Shown here piece after piece: positions 26,187 to 35,357 of a stretch of DNA of 64,000 bases. Every line of letters starts with the position of its first letter. Position 1 is the stretch's first letter. The DNA comes from Serratia marcescens (GTDB lineage: Bacteria > Pseudomonadota > Gammaproteobacteria > Enterobacterales > Enterobacteriaceae), in the NCBI RefSeq assembly GCF_006715005.1, contig NZ_VFMJ01000001.1, positions 2,108,001-2,172,000 on the forward strand, read 5' to 3'. The translations under genes and the position numbers were made by a program. Under the pieces are notes generated by a model. It was not told the DNA's origin and did no database searches. It saw only the letters and a program-made list of their open reading frames with translations.

Positions 26187-26276
26187 TCAATTCAACGCGG
26201 CAACGAAGCTGAAAGCGATAATGACCGCCAACGCGCAGACGGTAGTGAACAGCGACATCTTCAATTCGGTATCCAT
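26187..26276 (-). CDS. ynhF: Small membrane protein YnhF
   Basis: A 29-aa ORF below the length of ordinary gene calls. From ATG 26276-26274 it reads MDTELKMSLFTTVCALAVII and ends ...SFVAALN. Residues 8-27 form one hydrophobic helix, and the start 'M-x-T-[DE]-LK-x-SL-x-TT' matches the E. coli small protein YnhF, which is also 29 aa and also lies next to purR. AAAGGAGTTGTC precedes the ATG, an excellent ribosome binding site. Function unknown; inner membrane single-span protein. The E. coli neighbour ydhP is absent. Confidence 0.85.
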   Translation of the reverse strand: MDTELKMSLFTTVCALAVIIAFSFVAALN

Positions 26277-26600
26277 GACAACTCCTTTAAAATAGGCTTT
26301 CCTAAGGATAAAAGGCGCACAATTAGTACGTCAAATCATTTTCCCACAGTTCGCCGATAAAATCTTGTTATCATTTCCCGGTTTATAATCTCGATTACCT
26401 CTTCCACTTTTGTTCAATATGCGACAAAATTCGCAGTTCACAACTGCGTACCGGCATCCATGCCCCTCCTGATTAAGCGCTGAAGACTTCAACACACTAA
26501 AAACTCAGTTTTCGCTTCTCTGGAGAAGGATCTACGTAGGCAAACGATTAACATCACACTTACATGCTGTAAACATGTGAGTTCAGGAGTCATTCCTTAC
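26277..26600. other. ynhF-purR divergent intergenic region
   Basis: 324 bp carrying promoters for ynhF (leftward) and purR (rightward). A TATAAT at 26384-26389 is a possible -10 for purR, giving a leader of about 200 nt that contains the PurR box. No other gene is seen. Confidence 0.5.
26538..26553. promoter_or_regulatory. PurR box in the purR leader
   Basis: AGGCAAACGATTAACA resembles the PurR operator ACGCAAACGTTTGCGT, with the central CAAACG half intact. It lies 48 bp before the purR start, in line with the known autoregulation of purR through operators downstream of its promoter. Confidence 0.65.
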
Positions 26601-27626
26601 ATGGCAACGATTAAAGATGTGGCCAAACGCGCGGGCGTTTCCACCACCACCGTTTCGCACGTCATCAATAAGACTCGTTTCGTCGCCGAAGAGACCAAAG
26701 CGGCCGTGTGGGCCGCCATTAAAGAGCTGCACTATTCGCCGAGCGCCGTGGCGCGCAGCCTGAAAGTCAATCACACCAAATCGATCGGCCTGCTGGCCAC
26801 CTCGAGCGAAGCCCCCTACTTTGCCGAAGTGATCGAAGCGGTGGAAAACAGCTGCTACAGCAAAGGCTACACCCTGATCCTGTGCAACTCGCACAACAAT
26901 CTGGACAAGCAGCGCGCCTACCTGGCGATGCTGGCGCAAAAGCGCGTCGACGGCCTGCTGGTCATGTGCTCCGAGTACCCGGATCAGTTGCTGGGCATGC
27001 TGGAAGACTACCGTAACATCCCGATGGTGGTGATGGACTGGGGCGCCGCGCGCGGCGACTTCACCGACACCATCATCGATAACGCATTCGAAGGCGGCTA
27101 TCTGGCCGGCCGTTACCTGATCGAACGCGGTCACCGCGAGATCGGCGCCATTCCGGGCCAGCTGTCGCGCAACACCGGCGGCGGCCGTCACCAGGGCTTT
27201 ATGAAGGCGCTGCAGGAAGCGCATATCGACATTCGCGAAGAGTGGATCGTCCAGGGCGACTTCGAGCCGGAGTCCGGCTACAAGGCGATGCACCAAATTC
27301 TGTCGCAAAAACAGCGGCCGACCGCGGTATTCTGCGGCGGTGATATCATGGCGATGGGTGCCATTTGCGCCGCCGACGAGCTGGGCCTGCGGGTGCCGCA
27401 GGATATTTCCGTGATCGGCTACGACAACGTGCGCAACGCCCGCTACTTCACCCCGGCGCTGACCACCATTCACCAGCCGAAAGAGCGTCTGGGCGAAATG
27501 GCCTTCACCATGCTGCTGGATCGCATCATCAGCAAGCGCGAAGAGTCGCAGGTGATCGAAGTGCATCCGAAGCTGATCGAACGCCGCTCGGTCGCCGACG
27601 GGCCGTTCATCGACTACCGCCGCTAA
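26601..27626 (+). CDS. purR: Purine repressor PurR
   Basis: A 341-aa LacI/GalR-family repressor, same length as E. coli PurR. The HTH and hinge helix ([20 protein letters not shown], then '[15 protein letters not shown]') are almost identical, including the minor-groove Leu in the hinge. The periplasmic-binding-like domain binds hypoxanthine or guanine as corepressor. It represses de novo purine synthesis genes. AGGAG is 12 nt upstream of the ATG. Its stop codon overlaps that of the converging punR gene. Confidence 0.97.
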   Translation: MATIKDVAKRAGVSTTTVSHVINKTRFVAEETKAAVWAAIKELHYSPSAVARSLKVNHTKSIGLLATSSEAPYFAEVIEAVENSCYSKGYTLILCNSHNNLDKQRAYLAMLAQKRVDGLLVMCSEYPDQLLGMLEDYRNIPMVVMDWGAARGDFTDTIIDNAFEGGYLAGRYLIERGHREIGAIPGQLSRNTGGGRHQGFMKALQEAHIDIREEWIVQGDFEPESGYKAMHQILSQKQRPTAVFCGGDIMAMGAICAADELGLRVPQDISVIGYDNVRNARYFTPALTTIHQPKERLGEMAFTMLLDRIISKREESQVIEVHPKLIERRSVADGPFIDYRR

Positions 27627-28567
27627 TCCCCCGCGCCGGAAGCCTGCGCGGCTTCCGGCTTCACCTCACTCAGCCACTCCTGATTCAGCGTCTCCCCATC
27701 GCCCAGATACGCCAGCAGCCAGCTCATCGCCGGTGACGGTTTATCCTGCTGCCAGGTCAGGCAGCACGGGCTGGCGGGAAACGGCTGCTGCAGCTGCAAC
27801 GCCTTCAACTCACCGCGCTGCACCCGCGGCAGCGCCAGATGCGCCGGCATCATACCGACGCACAACCCGGCGCACAGACAGTCGAGCGCCGAGGTCCAGT
27901 CCGGCACCACCAGCCGCCGCTGGTTATCCAGCGTCCAGGTGACGCGCTTGGGCAGATTGCGCGAAGTGTCTTCCAGACAAAGCGCAGGGTACGGCCTAAG
28001 CCGATCGTCATTCAGCGGCCCCGCCAGTTGCGCGAGCGGGTGCTGTGGGCTGACCACGCACAGCCAGTTCATATACCCCATGTCGCGAAAGGCGAAGCCG
28101 CCGCCGACCGGCACCGCGCGGGTGGCACCGATCGCCATGTCCGCTCTGCCGTCCACTAACGCATCCCACACGCCGTTAAACACCTCGGGTTGCAACATCA
28201 GTTCGACATCGGGGAAGTGCCGGTAAAAATCCAGCACCAGCTGGCGGCTGCGCTGCGGTTTGACGATGATGTCCACGGCGATATTCAGCTGGCCGCGCCA
28301 CCCGTTGGCCACCTGCTGACAGTGGCGGCGGGTGTCGAGCATTTTTTTGATAACAACTCGGGCATCCTTGATAAACAGCGCGCCGGCCGGCGTCAACTCC
28401 ACATCACGGTGACGCCGCTCAAACAGCGGCACCGCCAGCCATTGTTCCAGCTGCCGTACCGTGTAGCTCACCGCTGACGGCACCCGATGCAGCTCTTGCG
28501 CCGCCGCGCTGAAACTGCCGGTGCGCGCCACCGCGTCGACCACTTCAAGAGAATATTCAGACCACAT
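27623..28567 (-). CDS. punR: LysR-family regulator PunR
   Basis: A 314-aa LysR regulator, orthologous to E. coli YdhB/PunR, which controls the divergent nucleoside transporter gene punC. The N-terminus [20 protein letters not shown] is the same as in E. coli and fixes the start at 28567; the frame extends 12 codons upstream without support. The HTH is at residues 16-36 and '[20 protein letters not shown]' starts the effector domain. The last 20 residues ([15 protein letters not shown]) are divergent. The 3' end overlaps purR by 4 bp in convergent orientation. Confidence 0.93.
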   Translation of the reverse strand: MWSEYSLEVVDAVARTGSFSAAAQELHRVPSAVSYTVRQLEQWLAVPLFERRHRDVELTPAGALFIKDARVVIKKMLDTRRHCQQVANGWRGQLNIAVDIIVKPQRSRQLVLDFYRHFPDVELMLQPEVFNGVWDALVDGRADMAIGATRAVPVGGGFAFRDMGYMNWLCVVSPQHPLAQLAGPLNDDRLRPYPALCLEDTSRNLPKRVTWTLDNQRRLVVPDWTSALDCLCAGLCVGMMPAHLALPRVQRGELKALQLQQPFPASPCCLTWQQDKPSPAMSWLLAYLGDGETLNQEWLSEVKPEAAQASGAGD

Positions 28568-28690
28568 CGCTTTGCCTTCAATTTTTTTAACAGCACTTTG
28601 CAAATATTACCGTTTCACAAGCAGAGATCCAGCCGGATACACTGGCCGGCGCTAAAAACCTGCGACACTAAAATATTAACGAGAAATACC

Positions 28691-29902
28691 ATGCGAAATT
28701 CCTTTGGTTTTATGTTCTATCTCGCCGGCCTGAGCATGCTGGGTTATCTGGCGACCGATATGTACCTGCCCGCCTTTGGCGCCATGCGGGAGGAACTGCA
28801 AATTTCCGCCGGCGCGGTCAGCGCCAGCCTGAGCATCTTCCTGGCCGGCTTCGCCTTCGCGCAGCTGCTGTGGGGGCCGCTTTCCGACCGCCTGGGCCGC
28901 AAACCGGTATTATTGATCGGCCTGACGCTGTTCGCCCTCGGCTGCCTGGGCATGCTGTGGGTAGAGAACGCCGTGCAGCTCTGGATCCTGCGTTTTATCC
29001 AGGCCGTTGGCGTCTGTTCCGCCGCCGCCATCTGGCAAGCGCTGGTGGTCGACCGCTATCGCGAAGGCCAGGCCAATCGCGTATTCGCCACCATCATGCC
29101 GCTGGTCGCGCTGTCGCCGGCGCTGGCGCCGCTGCTGGGCGCCTGGCTGCTGAACCACGCCAGCTGGCGTGCGATCTTCGCCGTGCTGCTGGCCATCACC
29201 GCCCTGCTGCTGCTGCCGACGCTGTTGCTCAAAGATCGCGCCAAAACGCAACCCACCGCCGATGCGCCAAAAAACGGCGTCAGCTTCTGGCAACTGTTGA
29301 AATCCCCGGTGTTCAGCGGCAACGTCGCCATGTACGCCGCCTGCTCGGCCGGCTTCTTTGCCTGGCTGACCGGCTCGCCGTTCATCCTCGGTGATATGGG
29401 CTACGGCCCGAGCGACATCGGTCTGAGCTATGTGCCGCAAACGCTGGCTTTTCTGCTGGGGGGCTATGGCTGTCGCGCCGCGCTAAAGCGCATCAATGGC
29501 AAAACCCTGCTGCCGTGGCTGCTGGTAGCTTATGGTGTCAGCATGGTGGCGCTGTATCTGGTGGCAACCCTGACCGCTCCGACGCTCACCACGCTGCTGA
29601 TCCCGTTCTGCGTGATGGCGCTGGTCAACGGCGCCGGCTACCCGATCATGGTGGCGAATGCGCTGATGCCGTTCCCGGAAAGCAGCGGTAAAGCCGCCGC
29701 GCTGCAAAATACGCTGCAGCTGGGGCTGTGTTTTGTGGCGAGCATGCTGGTGTCGGCGTTTATTGCCCAGCCGCTGTTGGCGACGGTGACGGTGATGGTA
29801 TCGACGGTGATCCTGGCCGCGCTGGGGTATTTCCTGCAGCGGGGAAAAGTGGCCGATGCGCAGCAAAAAGCGCAGCGGGAGCATGCTAACTCAGCGTCAT
29901 AA
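28691..29902 (+). CDS. punC: Purine nucleoside transporter PunC (MFS)
   Basis: A 403-aa major facilitator of the Bcr/CflA-type drug:H+ antiporter-1 group with 12 predicted helices. '[19 protein letters not shown]' in helix 1 and the loop 2-3 motif '[16 protein letters not shown]' are clear. It is orthologous to E. coli YdhC, renamed PunC for its role in purine nucleoside (adenosine, inosine) uptake under PunR. Start ATG at 28691, same length as E. coli. It is divergent from punR across 123 bp. Confidence 0.93.
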   Translation: MRNSFGFMFYLAGLSMLGYLATDMYLPAFGAMREELQISAGAVSASLSIFLAGFAFAQLLWGPLSDRLGRKPVLLIGLTLFALGCLGMLWVENAVQLWILRFIQAVGVCSAAAIWQALVVDRYREGQANRVFATIMPLVALSPALAPLLGAWLLNHASWRAIFAVLLAITALLLLPTLLLKDRAKTQPTADAPKNGVSFWQLLKSPVFSGNVAMYAACSAGFFAWLTGSPFILGDMGYGPSDIGLSYVPQTLAFLLGGYGCRAALKRINGKTLLPWLLVAYGVSMVALYLVATLTAPTLTTLLIPFCVMALVNGAGYPIMVANALMPFPESSGKAAALQNTLQLGLCFVASMLVSAFIAQPLLATVTVMVSTVILAALGYFLQRGKVADAQQKAQREHANSAS

Positions 29903-30246
29903 TTACTAAGCTCAATAATCACTTAAAGAATATGCGTGCCGAGTGCGATTTACAGTTGAGTCAACGTCTCGGCACGCCTATACTCAAAAACAACCTTGTA
30001 AAGTAACACCTTATAATCCCTATATCTCAATTAGCTATTGTGTACGCGCCTTGCGTCACACTCTTTTTTTAAGGATGCGTTTTTCCTGCGCCGTTTGCGT
30101 CGGGCCGCTTCTTTAAATTTCCTCTGTTCATAGTCGGATATCAGACGCCGCGGGCTTATTTCCCGTCGGTAAACGTATGCACCCGCAGAAATTGTCTAAG
30201 CTGTTTCCTAACGGGTCATCAGTCAGAAGAAGGTGATGGAGAAGCT
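29903..30246. other. Long cfa leader region
   Basis: 344 bp without a gene. A perfect 10-bp inverted repeat (GCGTGCCGAG at 29934-29943 and CTCGGCACGC at 29968-29977) overlaps the spacer and -35 of the candidate distal cfa promoter. The remaining roughly 250 nt would be the cfa 5' UTR. Confidence 0.55.
29956..29984 (+). promoter_or_regulatory. Candidate distal sigma70 promoter of cfa
   Basis: TTGAGT (29956-29961), 17-bp spacer, TATACT (29979-29984). Start of transcription near 29991 gives a UTR of about 256 nt. E. coli cfa also has a distal sigma70 promoter with a long UTR, the target of RydC and other small RNAs, plus a proximal sigmaS promoter. Confidence 0.65.
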
Positions 30247-31398
30247 ATGAGTTCATCGTGTATAGAAGATCTGAGCATCCAGGATAATCAGTGGTACCGT
30301 ATCGCGCATGAAATGCTCGGCCTGGCCGGCATTGAAATCAACGGATCGCGCCCCTTCGATATTCAGGTTAAAAATCCCGAATTCTTTAAACGCGTCCTGC
30401 AGCAAGGGTCGCTGGGCCTCGGCGAAAGCTATATGGACGGTTGGTGGGAATGCGAACGGCTGGATATGTTCTTCCAGCGCGTGGTCAGCGCCGGGCTGGA
30501 GAAGAAACTCCCCCACCACCTGAAAGATACCCTGCGTATCGCCGCCGCGCGCCTGACCAATCTGCAATCGAAAAAGCGCGCCTGGATCGTCGGCAAAGAA
30601 CATTACGATCTCGGCAACGATCTGTTTACCCTGATGCTCGATCCTTACATGCAATATTCCTGCGGCTACTGGAAAGACGCCACCACGCTGGAGGAAGCGC
30701 AGGAAGCCAAGCTGCGGATGATCTGCGAAAAACTGCAGCTGCAACCGGGCATGCGTTTGCTGGATATCGGCTGCGGCTGGGGCGGCCTCTCCGCCTATGC
30801 GGCGAAACATTACGGCGTGTCGGTGGTCGGCGTGACCATTTCCGCCGAGCAGCAGAAGCTGGCTCAGGCGCGCTGCGCCGGGCTGGATGTGCAGATCCTG
30901 CTGCAGGATTACCGCGATCTGCATCAGCAGTTCGATCGCATCGTCTCGGTCGGCATGTTCGAGCACGTCGGGCCGAAAAACTACCGCACCTACTTCAACG
31001 TGGTGGAGCGCAATCTGGTGCCGCACGGCCTGTTCCTGCTGCACACCATCGGCTCGAATAAAACCGACATGAACGTCGATCCGTGGATCAACAAGTACAT
31101 TTTCCCGAACGGCTGCCTGCCTTCAGTGAGCCATATCGCCGAAGCCAGCGAAGGCCATTTCGTGATGGAAGACTGGCACAACATCGGTGCCGACTACGAT
31201 CGCACGCTGATGGCCTGGTTTGAACGCTTCAAACAGGCGTGGCCGCAGCTTGCCCCGCGCTATTCCGATCGCTTAGAGCGGATGTTCAGCTATTACCTGA
31301 ACGCCTGCGCAGGCGCGTTCCGGGCGCGCGATCTGCAGCTGTGGCAGGTGGTATTCAGCCCGAAAGGCGTTGAAGGCGGCATTCGCGTCGCCCGCTGA
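30247..31398 (+). CDS. cfa: Cyclopropane-fatty-acyl-phospholipid synthase
   Basis: A 383-aa membrane-associated SAM-dependent methyltransferase that adds a methylene group across double bonds of unsaturated acyl chains in phospholipids on entry to stationary phase and under acid stress. The small N-terminal lipid-binding domain covers about 1-110; the SAM-binding motif I is 'LLDIGCGWGGLSAY' near 177-190. 'EHYDLGNDLFTLMLD' with bicarbonate-site residues, 'YSCGYWKDATTLEEAQ', 'FEHVGPKNYRTYF' and 'NKYIFPNGCLPS' are typical. AAGGTGATGGAG precedes the ATG. Terminator follows. Confidence 0.97.
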   Translation: MSSSCIEDLSIQDNQWYRIAHEMLGLAGIEINGSRPFDIQVKNPEFFKRVLQQGSLGLGESYMDGWWECERLDMFFQRVVSAGLEKKLPHHLKDTLRIAAARLTNLQSKKRAWIVGKEHYDLGNDLFTLMLDPYMQYSCGYWKDATTLEEAQEAKLRMICEKLQLQPGMRLLDIGCGWGGLSAYAAKHYGVSVVGVTISAEQQKLAQARCAGLDVQILLQDYRDLHQQFDRIVSVGMFEHVGPKNYRTYFNVVERNLVPHGLFLLHTIGSNKTDMNVDPWINKYIFPNGCLPSVSHIAEASEGHFVMEDWHNIGADYDRTLMAWFERFKQAWPQLAPRYSDRLERMFSYYLNACAGAFRARDLQLWQVVFSPKGVEGGIRVAR

Positions 31399-31416
31399 AT
31401 GCTTTCCCGATAAAAA

Positions 31417-31450
31417 AGCCCCGGCAACATCATCGCCGGGGCTTTTTTTT
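31417..31450. terminator. Bidirectional terminator cfa / I78 gene
   Basis: AGCCCCGGC/GCCGGGGCT stem flanked by A6 on the left and T9 on the right, serving both converging genes. Confidence 0.88.
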
Positions 31451-31471
31451 TGCTCTTTCGGACCCTGCGGG

Positions 31472-31765
31472 TTAACCGCAATAAACGCGAATGATTTTAT
31501 CGTTGCTATCGCCAAGGAAGTTCAGACGGCGCAGGTTGAAATCCATGGTAACGGCAGAGTTGTACGGAATGGCGCGCACCTTGGCGTCGATCCGCACGCC
31601 TTCCAGCGACGTCATCGGCTTACCGACGAAGTTTTGATACTGCGAAGCGCCGCAGGTATCGTCCGCATCGGCCATTTGCGCGCCGGCGCCCTGCTCAGGT
31701 GAGCTGCTGCAGGCGCTCAGCGCCAGCAACGCGGTTAACAACAACGTTTTCCCATAAAACTTCAC
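31472..31765 (-). CDS. I78 family peptidase inhibitor lipoprotein
   Basis: A 97-aa lipoprotein. The signal peptide ends in the lipobox 'LSAC' (Cys19), followed by a short linker. From residue 38 the inhibitor I78 pattern is seen: 'CGASQYQNFVGKPMTSL', 'KVRAIPYNSAVTMDFNLRRL' and the end 'NDKIIRVYCG', with two cysteines (38 and 96) placed to form the family disulfide. I78 members such as the Aspergillus elastase inhibitor block serine proteases of the elastase type. Anchored in the envelope, it may protect against host or own proteases; that is inference. AGGAGA precedes the ATG. Confidence 0.82.
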   Translation of the reverse strand: MKFYGKTLLLTALLALSACSSSPEQGAGAQMADADDTCGASQYQNFVGKPMTSLEGVRIDAKVRAIPYNSAVTMDFNLRRLNFLGDSNDKIIRVYCG

Positions 31766-31819
31766 GCGTTTCTCCTCTCTGCTTATGATTCGATTCCGGC
31801 GGCAACGCCAGAATCGCTG

Positions 31820-32470
31820 TCAGTCTTTGTGCGCCGGCGCCATCGCCGCCGCCAGCGTCGCTTCCCGGTTGGCCAGCACCCGCTCGACGGTATCCACCAC
31901 CGCCTGCGTTTGCGGATCGATTTCGATGTTCACCTTATCGCCCAGGCGTTTCTTACCCAGCGTGGTGCGATCCAGCGTTTCCGGGATCAGGTGCACGCAG
32001 AAACGGTTATTCACCACTTCGCCGATGGTCAGGCTAATGCCGTCAATGCCGATGAAACCTTTGTGCAGCACATATTTCATCAGTTCCGCATTCGGCATGC
32101 GCAGCCATACCTGCCGATTATTTTCCGACGTATAAATCTTGGCCACTTCCGCCGTGCAGATAATATGGCCGGACATCAAATGACCGCCAATTTCGTCATT
32201 GAACTTCGCCGCGCGCTCGATATTGACGATGTCGCCCAGCGCCAGATCGCCGAGGTTGGTCAGGCGCAGCGTTTCCTTGATCAAATCGAAGCTGACGCGG
32301 TTACCCTCCACCGCAGTGACGGTCAGGCAGCAGCCGTTATGGGCTACCGACGCGCCCAGCTCCAGCCCCGGCAGCAGTTCTGCAGGCATCTCGATCACGT
32401 GGGTGCGGAAATTGGGTTTTTCATCAATGGCGACCAGCGGCGCGGTGCCTTGTACGATACCGGTGAACAT
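31820..32470 (-). CDS. ribE: Riboflavin synthase alpha chain
   Basis: A 216-aa enzyme (called RibC in older E. coli nomenclature) that dismutates two 6,7-dimethyl-8-ribityllumazines to riboflavin. It consists of two similar lumazine-binding domains: [19 protein letters not shown] with '[16 protein letters not shown]' in the first (1-97), and '[18 protein letters not shown]' with '[15 protein letters not shown]' in the second (98-195). The N-terminal MFTGIVQ is invariant in the family. Separated from mdtK by a divergent region as in E. coli. Confidence 0.96.
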   Translation of the reverse strand: MFTGIVQGTAPLVAIDEKPNFRTHVIEMPAELLPGLELGASVAHNGCCLTVTAVEGNRVSFDLIKETLRLTNLGDLALGDIVNIERAAKFNDEIGGHLMSGHIICTAEVAKIYTSENNRQVWLRMPNAELMKYVLHKGFIGIDGISLTIGEVVNNRFCVHLIPETLDRTTLGKKRLGDKVNIEIDPQTQAVVDTVERVLANREATLAAAMAPAHKD

Positions 32471-32708
32471 ATGTGCCTCTTCTACTAAATAGGTTAAAAC
32501 GCTTCCGGCAGTTTGCCCCAGTTGGCACGGAAAACCAAATCCGCGACGGCAAAAATCGGGTGCCTGCGCATTTAATAACTATTTATCTGCGGCGTTTGCT
32601 TAACGACGCCGAGCAGGTACAATCTTTTTGACAAAATTCCGCTATTTTAATTGTTGTCCTCTCGCGGCAGCCCTCCCTCCCACATATATAAATAGAAAAG
32701 GTGTATGC

Positions 32709-34085
32709 GTGCAGAAGTACTTAATTGAAGCGCGTAGTTTATTGGCTCTCGCTATCCCGGTCATCATCGCGCAAATATCGCAAACTGCCATGGGCGTGGT
32801 GGATACCATCATGGCCGGCGCCTACAGCGCCACCGACATGGCGGCGGTTGCGGTCGGCACTTCAATCTGGCTGCCGGCCATCCTGTTCGGCCACGGTCTG
32901 CTGCTGGCGCTGACCCCGGTTATCGCCCAGCTCAACGGCGCCGGCCGCCGCGATCGTATCGGCCATCAGGTGCGCCAGGGCTTCTGGCTGGCCTCCGGCG
33001 TCTCCGTGCTGTTGATTGTCGTACTGTATAACTGCAAGTTCGTCATCGACATGATGCACAACATCGATCCGCAGCTGGCGGATAAAGCCGTTGGCTATCT
33101 GCACGCCATCATGTGGGGGGCGCCGGGCTACCTGTTCTTCCAGGTGATGCGCAACCAGTGCGAGGGGTTGTCCAAAACCAAGCCCGGCATGGTGATCGGC
33201 TTCCTCGGCCTGCTGGTGAATATCCCGATCAACTACATCTTCATCTACGGCAAGTTCGGCATGCCGGAACTCGGCGGCGTCGGCTGCGGCGTCGCCACCG
33301 GCAGCGTCTACTGGATCATGTTCCTGATGATGCGCTGGTACGTGAAGCGCGCGCCGTCGCAGCGCGACATCAAACGCCAGGCAGGCGATCTCGGCGGCCC
33401 GGACTGGGCGGCGCTGAAGCGCCTGATCGGCATCGGCATGCCGGTGGCGCTGGCGCTGTTCTTCGAAGTCACGCTGTTCGCCGTGGTGGCACTGCTGGTT
33501 TCGCCGCTCGGGATCGTTGCGGTTGCCGGCCACCAGATCGCGCTTAACTTCAGCGCGTTGATGTTCGTGCTGCCGCTGTCGCTGGGCGTCGGCGCCACCA
33601 TCCGCGTCGGTTATCGCCTGGGGGAAGGCTCGGTCGAAGGCGCGCGCGTCGCCGCCTACTCTGCCATCGGCGTCGGCATCACCATGGCCGTCTGCACCGC
33701 GCTGTTTACCGCCACCTTGCGCGAACCGATCGCCCTGTTGTACAACGACAGCCCGGCGGTGGTGGCAATGGCTTCACAGCTGATGCTGTTGGCGGCGCTG
33801 TATCAAATCTCGGACTCGATCCAGGTGATCGGCAGCGGCGTGCTGCGTGGCTATAAAGACACCCGCGCGATCTTCTTCATCACCTTCATCGCTTATTGGG
33901 TGTTGGGCCTGCCGAGCGGCTATCTGCTGGCGTTAACCGACGTGGTGGTGCCGGCGATGGGGCCAAGCGGTTTCTGGATCGGCTTTATCATCGGCCTGAC
34001 CTTCGCCGCCATCATGATGGCGCTGCGCATGCGCTGGCTGCAGAAACAACCGACCGCCGTCATCCTGCAGCGATCGACACGCTGA
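32709..34085 (+). CDS. mdtK: Multidrug efflux protein MdtK (MATE family)
   Basis: A 458-aa inner membrane antiporter with 12 predicted helices, orthologous to NorM/YdhE. It exports cationic drugs such as fluoroquinolones and dyes in exchange for Na+ or H+. [20 protein letters not shown] matches the E. coli N-terminus and fixes the start at GTG 32709, which has AAAGGTGT just upstream. '[20 protein letters not shown]', '[16 protein letters not shown]', '[14 protein letters not shown]' and '[20 protein letters not shown]' are hallmark stretches. Located between ribE and the tRNA-Val cluster as in E. coli. Confidence 0.97.
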   Translation: MQKYLIEARSLLALAIPVIIAQISQTAMGVVDTIMAGAYSATDMAAVAVGTSIWLPAILFGHGLLLALTPVIAQLNGAGRRDRIGHQVRQGFWLASGVSVLLIVVLYNCKFVIDMMHNIDPQLADKAVGYLHAIMWGAPGYLFFQVMRNQCEGLSKTKPGMVIGFLGLLVNIPINYIFIYGKFGMPELGGVGCGVATGSVYWIMFLMMRWYVKRAPSQRDIKRQAGDLGGPDWAALKRLIGIGMPVALALFFEVTLFAVVALLVSPLGIVAVAGHQIALNFSALMFVLPLSLGVGATIRVGYRLGEGSVEGARVAAYSAIGVGITMAVCTALFTATLREPIALLYNDSPAVVAMASQLMLLAALYQISDSIQVIGSGVLRGYKDTRAIFFITFIAYWVLGLPSGYLLALTDVVVPAMGPSGFWIGFIIGLTFAAIMMALRMRWLQKQPTAVILQRSTR

Positions 34086-34266
34086 ATCCGCTCCCGGCCG
34101 GTTTCATCCCCGGCCGGGCTGCGGTTTGCGGAAAAAAACGCCGGACTGCGCACAACCTCAGCAATCGCGTGAAATACCGAATAAAATTGCGCTTTTCCCC
34201 TTGCCAGCGCGCAGGTAGCTCGTTAATATTCGTCCCCGCTGTCAGCCATGACAGACAGGAAAAGAT

Positions 34267-34343
34267 GCGTCCGTAGCTCAGTTGGTTAGAGCACCACCTT
34301 GACATGGTGGGGGTCGGTGGTTCGAGTCCACTCGGACGCACCA
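34267..34343 (+). tRNA. tRNA-Val (GAC), copy 1
   Basis: A 77-nt tRNA beginning GCGTCCGTAGCTCAGTTGG and ending in encoded CCA. The anticodon loop CTTGACA carries GAC, reading GUC and GUU valine codons. The acceptor arms GCGTCCG/CGGACGC pair perfectly. Identical to E. coli valV/valW as I recall them. Confidence 0.97.
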
Positions 34344-34363
34344 AATTCCTGAAGCAGCACAGT

Positions 34364-34440
34364 GCGTCCGTAGCTCAGTTGGTTAGAGCACCACCTTGAC
34401 ATGGTGGGGGTCGGTGGTTCGAGTCCACTCGGACGCACCA
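34364..34440 (+). tRNA. tRNA-Val (GAC), copy 2
   Basis: Identical in all 77 positions to copy 1, separated from it by a 20-nt spacer. Confidence 0.97.
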
Positions 34441-34460
34441 AATTTCAGAAGCAGTGCAGT

Positions 34461-34537
34461 GCGTCCGTAGCTCAGTTGGTTAGAGCACCACCTTGACATG
34501 GTGGGGGTCGGTGGTTCGAGTCCACTCGGACGCACCA
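34461..34537 (+). tRNA. tRNA-Val (GAC), copy 3
   Basis: Identical to copies 1 and 2. The spacer before it (34441-34460) is 20 nt and nearly the same as the first spacer, pointing to tandem duplication of a 97-bp unit. Confidence 0.97.
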
Positions 34538-34657
34538 TATTGCTGATTCATCTCTTCCCCTATCGCGTTATACTTCCCGTTATTTCATCTCTGCCCGACC
34601 GCCCGATTTTTATGTCGATCGCGCCGTGCTACCGCCATCAGCCACCAGGAACGCCAC

Positions 34658-34963
34658 ATGACCACCTTTACCGCCAAAACCGCCTTTTTACCGCTCGACA
34701 ATGGCCTCGCCCGCCGTGAAGGCGTGATGAGCGACGGTTCGCCGGCGGCGGAGGTGCGTTTCGAGGCCGGCGCCTTCGGCCAGCTGCAAAAGCCCCCGCA
34801 CGCGCGGCAAACTCGGGTAGTATCCGGTGAATTCGAGTTTACCCTCGGCGGCGACACGCAGGTCATGCGGGCCGGCGAAAGCCTGATCCTGCCGGCGAAC
34901 GTCGCCAGCGGCTGTTTCTGCCTGAGTGCCGGCGTGCTGCTGGAAATTCCCCAAACGCATTAA
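34658..34963 (+). CDS. Cupin-domain protein
   Basis: A 101-aa single-domain cupin. The first motif is degenerate ('KPPHARQTRVVSGEFEFTLG', with one His) and the second is 'VMRAGESLILPANVASGC'. Metal-binding residues are incomplete, so catalysis is uncertain; it may be a sugar- or small-molecule-binding protein. CAGGA precedes the ATG at 34658. It is not part of the E. coli gene order between the valine tRNAs and pykF as I know it. Confidence 0.75.
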   Translation: MTTFTAKTAFLPLDNGLARREGVMSDGSPAAEVRFEAGAFGQLQKPPHARQTRVVSGEFEFTLGGDTQVMRAGESLILPANVASGCFCLSAGVLLEIPQTH

Positions 34964-35357
34964 ACCTGCATTTACAGCATGGTTATTTGCGCAACAAGTG
35001 GCCCGCAACGCGTTGCATTTGCGCCACATTTGCTCCCGTTTTGATATATCCACCGCGCCGCAGCGGTTTTTTATTTTGTTTCCCACCGCTTAGCCTTTAT
35101 AATGCGCAACGTCTATCAGTTGAATGGTTTCAGCCCTTGATCTGCGAAAACGCTATAACAACACGATGTGATCTTACCCCGTTGCGCAGCATCCCCGCGC
35201 CCCCGCACGGGCTGAATTTTTCCGCCCCGCTTCAACTGTCGTCACCTATCCTTAACTATGTTTTTCACCACCAGGCACGGCCCAAATTCCCTACCGGCGT
35301 AAACCGCGCCGGTCAAATTCGTTTTTTTATCCATCACAACTTGTAGAAAACTCCGCC
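34964..35357. other. pykF upstream region
   Basis: 394 bp without a gene. It holds the pykF promoter and a Cra-like site, leaving a leader of about 250 nt to the pykF start. No terminator for the cupin gene is obvious. Confidence 0.5.
35075..35132 (+). promoter_or_regulatory. pykF promoter with downstream Cra-like site
   Basis: A perfect -10 TATAAT (35098-35103) with a weak -35 TTTGTT 17 bp upstream gives a start near 35110. GTTGAATGGTTTCA (35119-35132) matches the Cra/FruR consensus RSTGAAWCSNTHHW at 12 of 14 positions. A site just downstream of the start is right for repression, as known for E. coli pykF. Confidence 0.65.

Noticed and set aside
34267..34537. tRNA cluster as a prophage or island attachment site
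   Set aside because: No integrase, no partial tRNA repeat and no foreign genes nearby; the duplicated unit is explained by tandem tRNA duplication.
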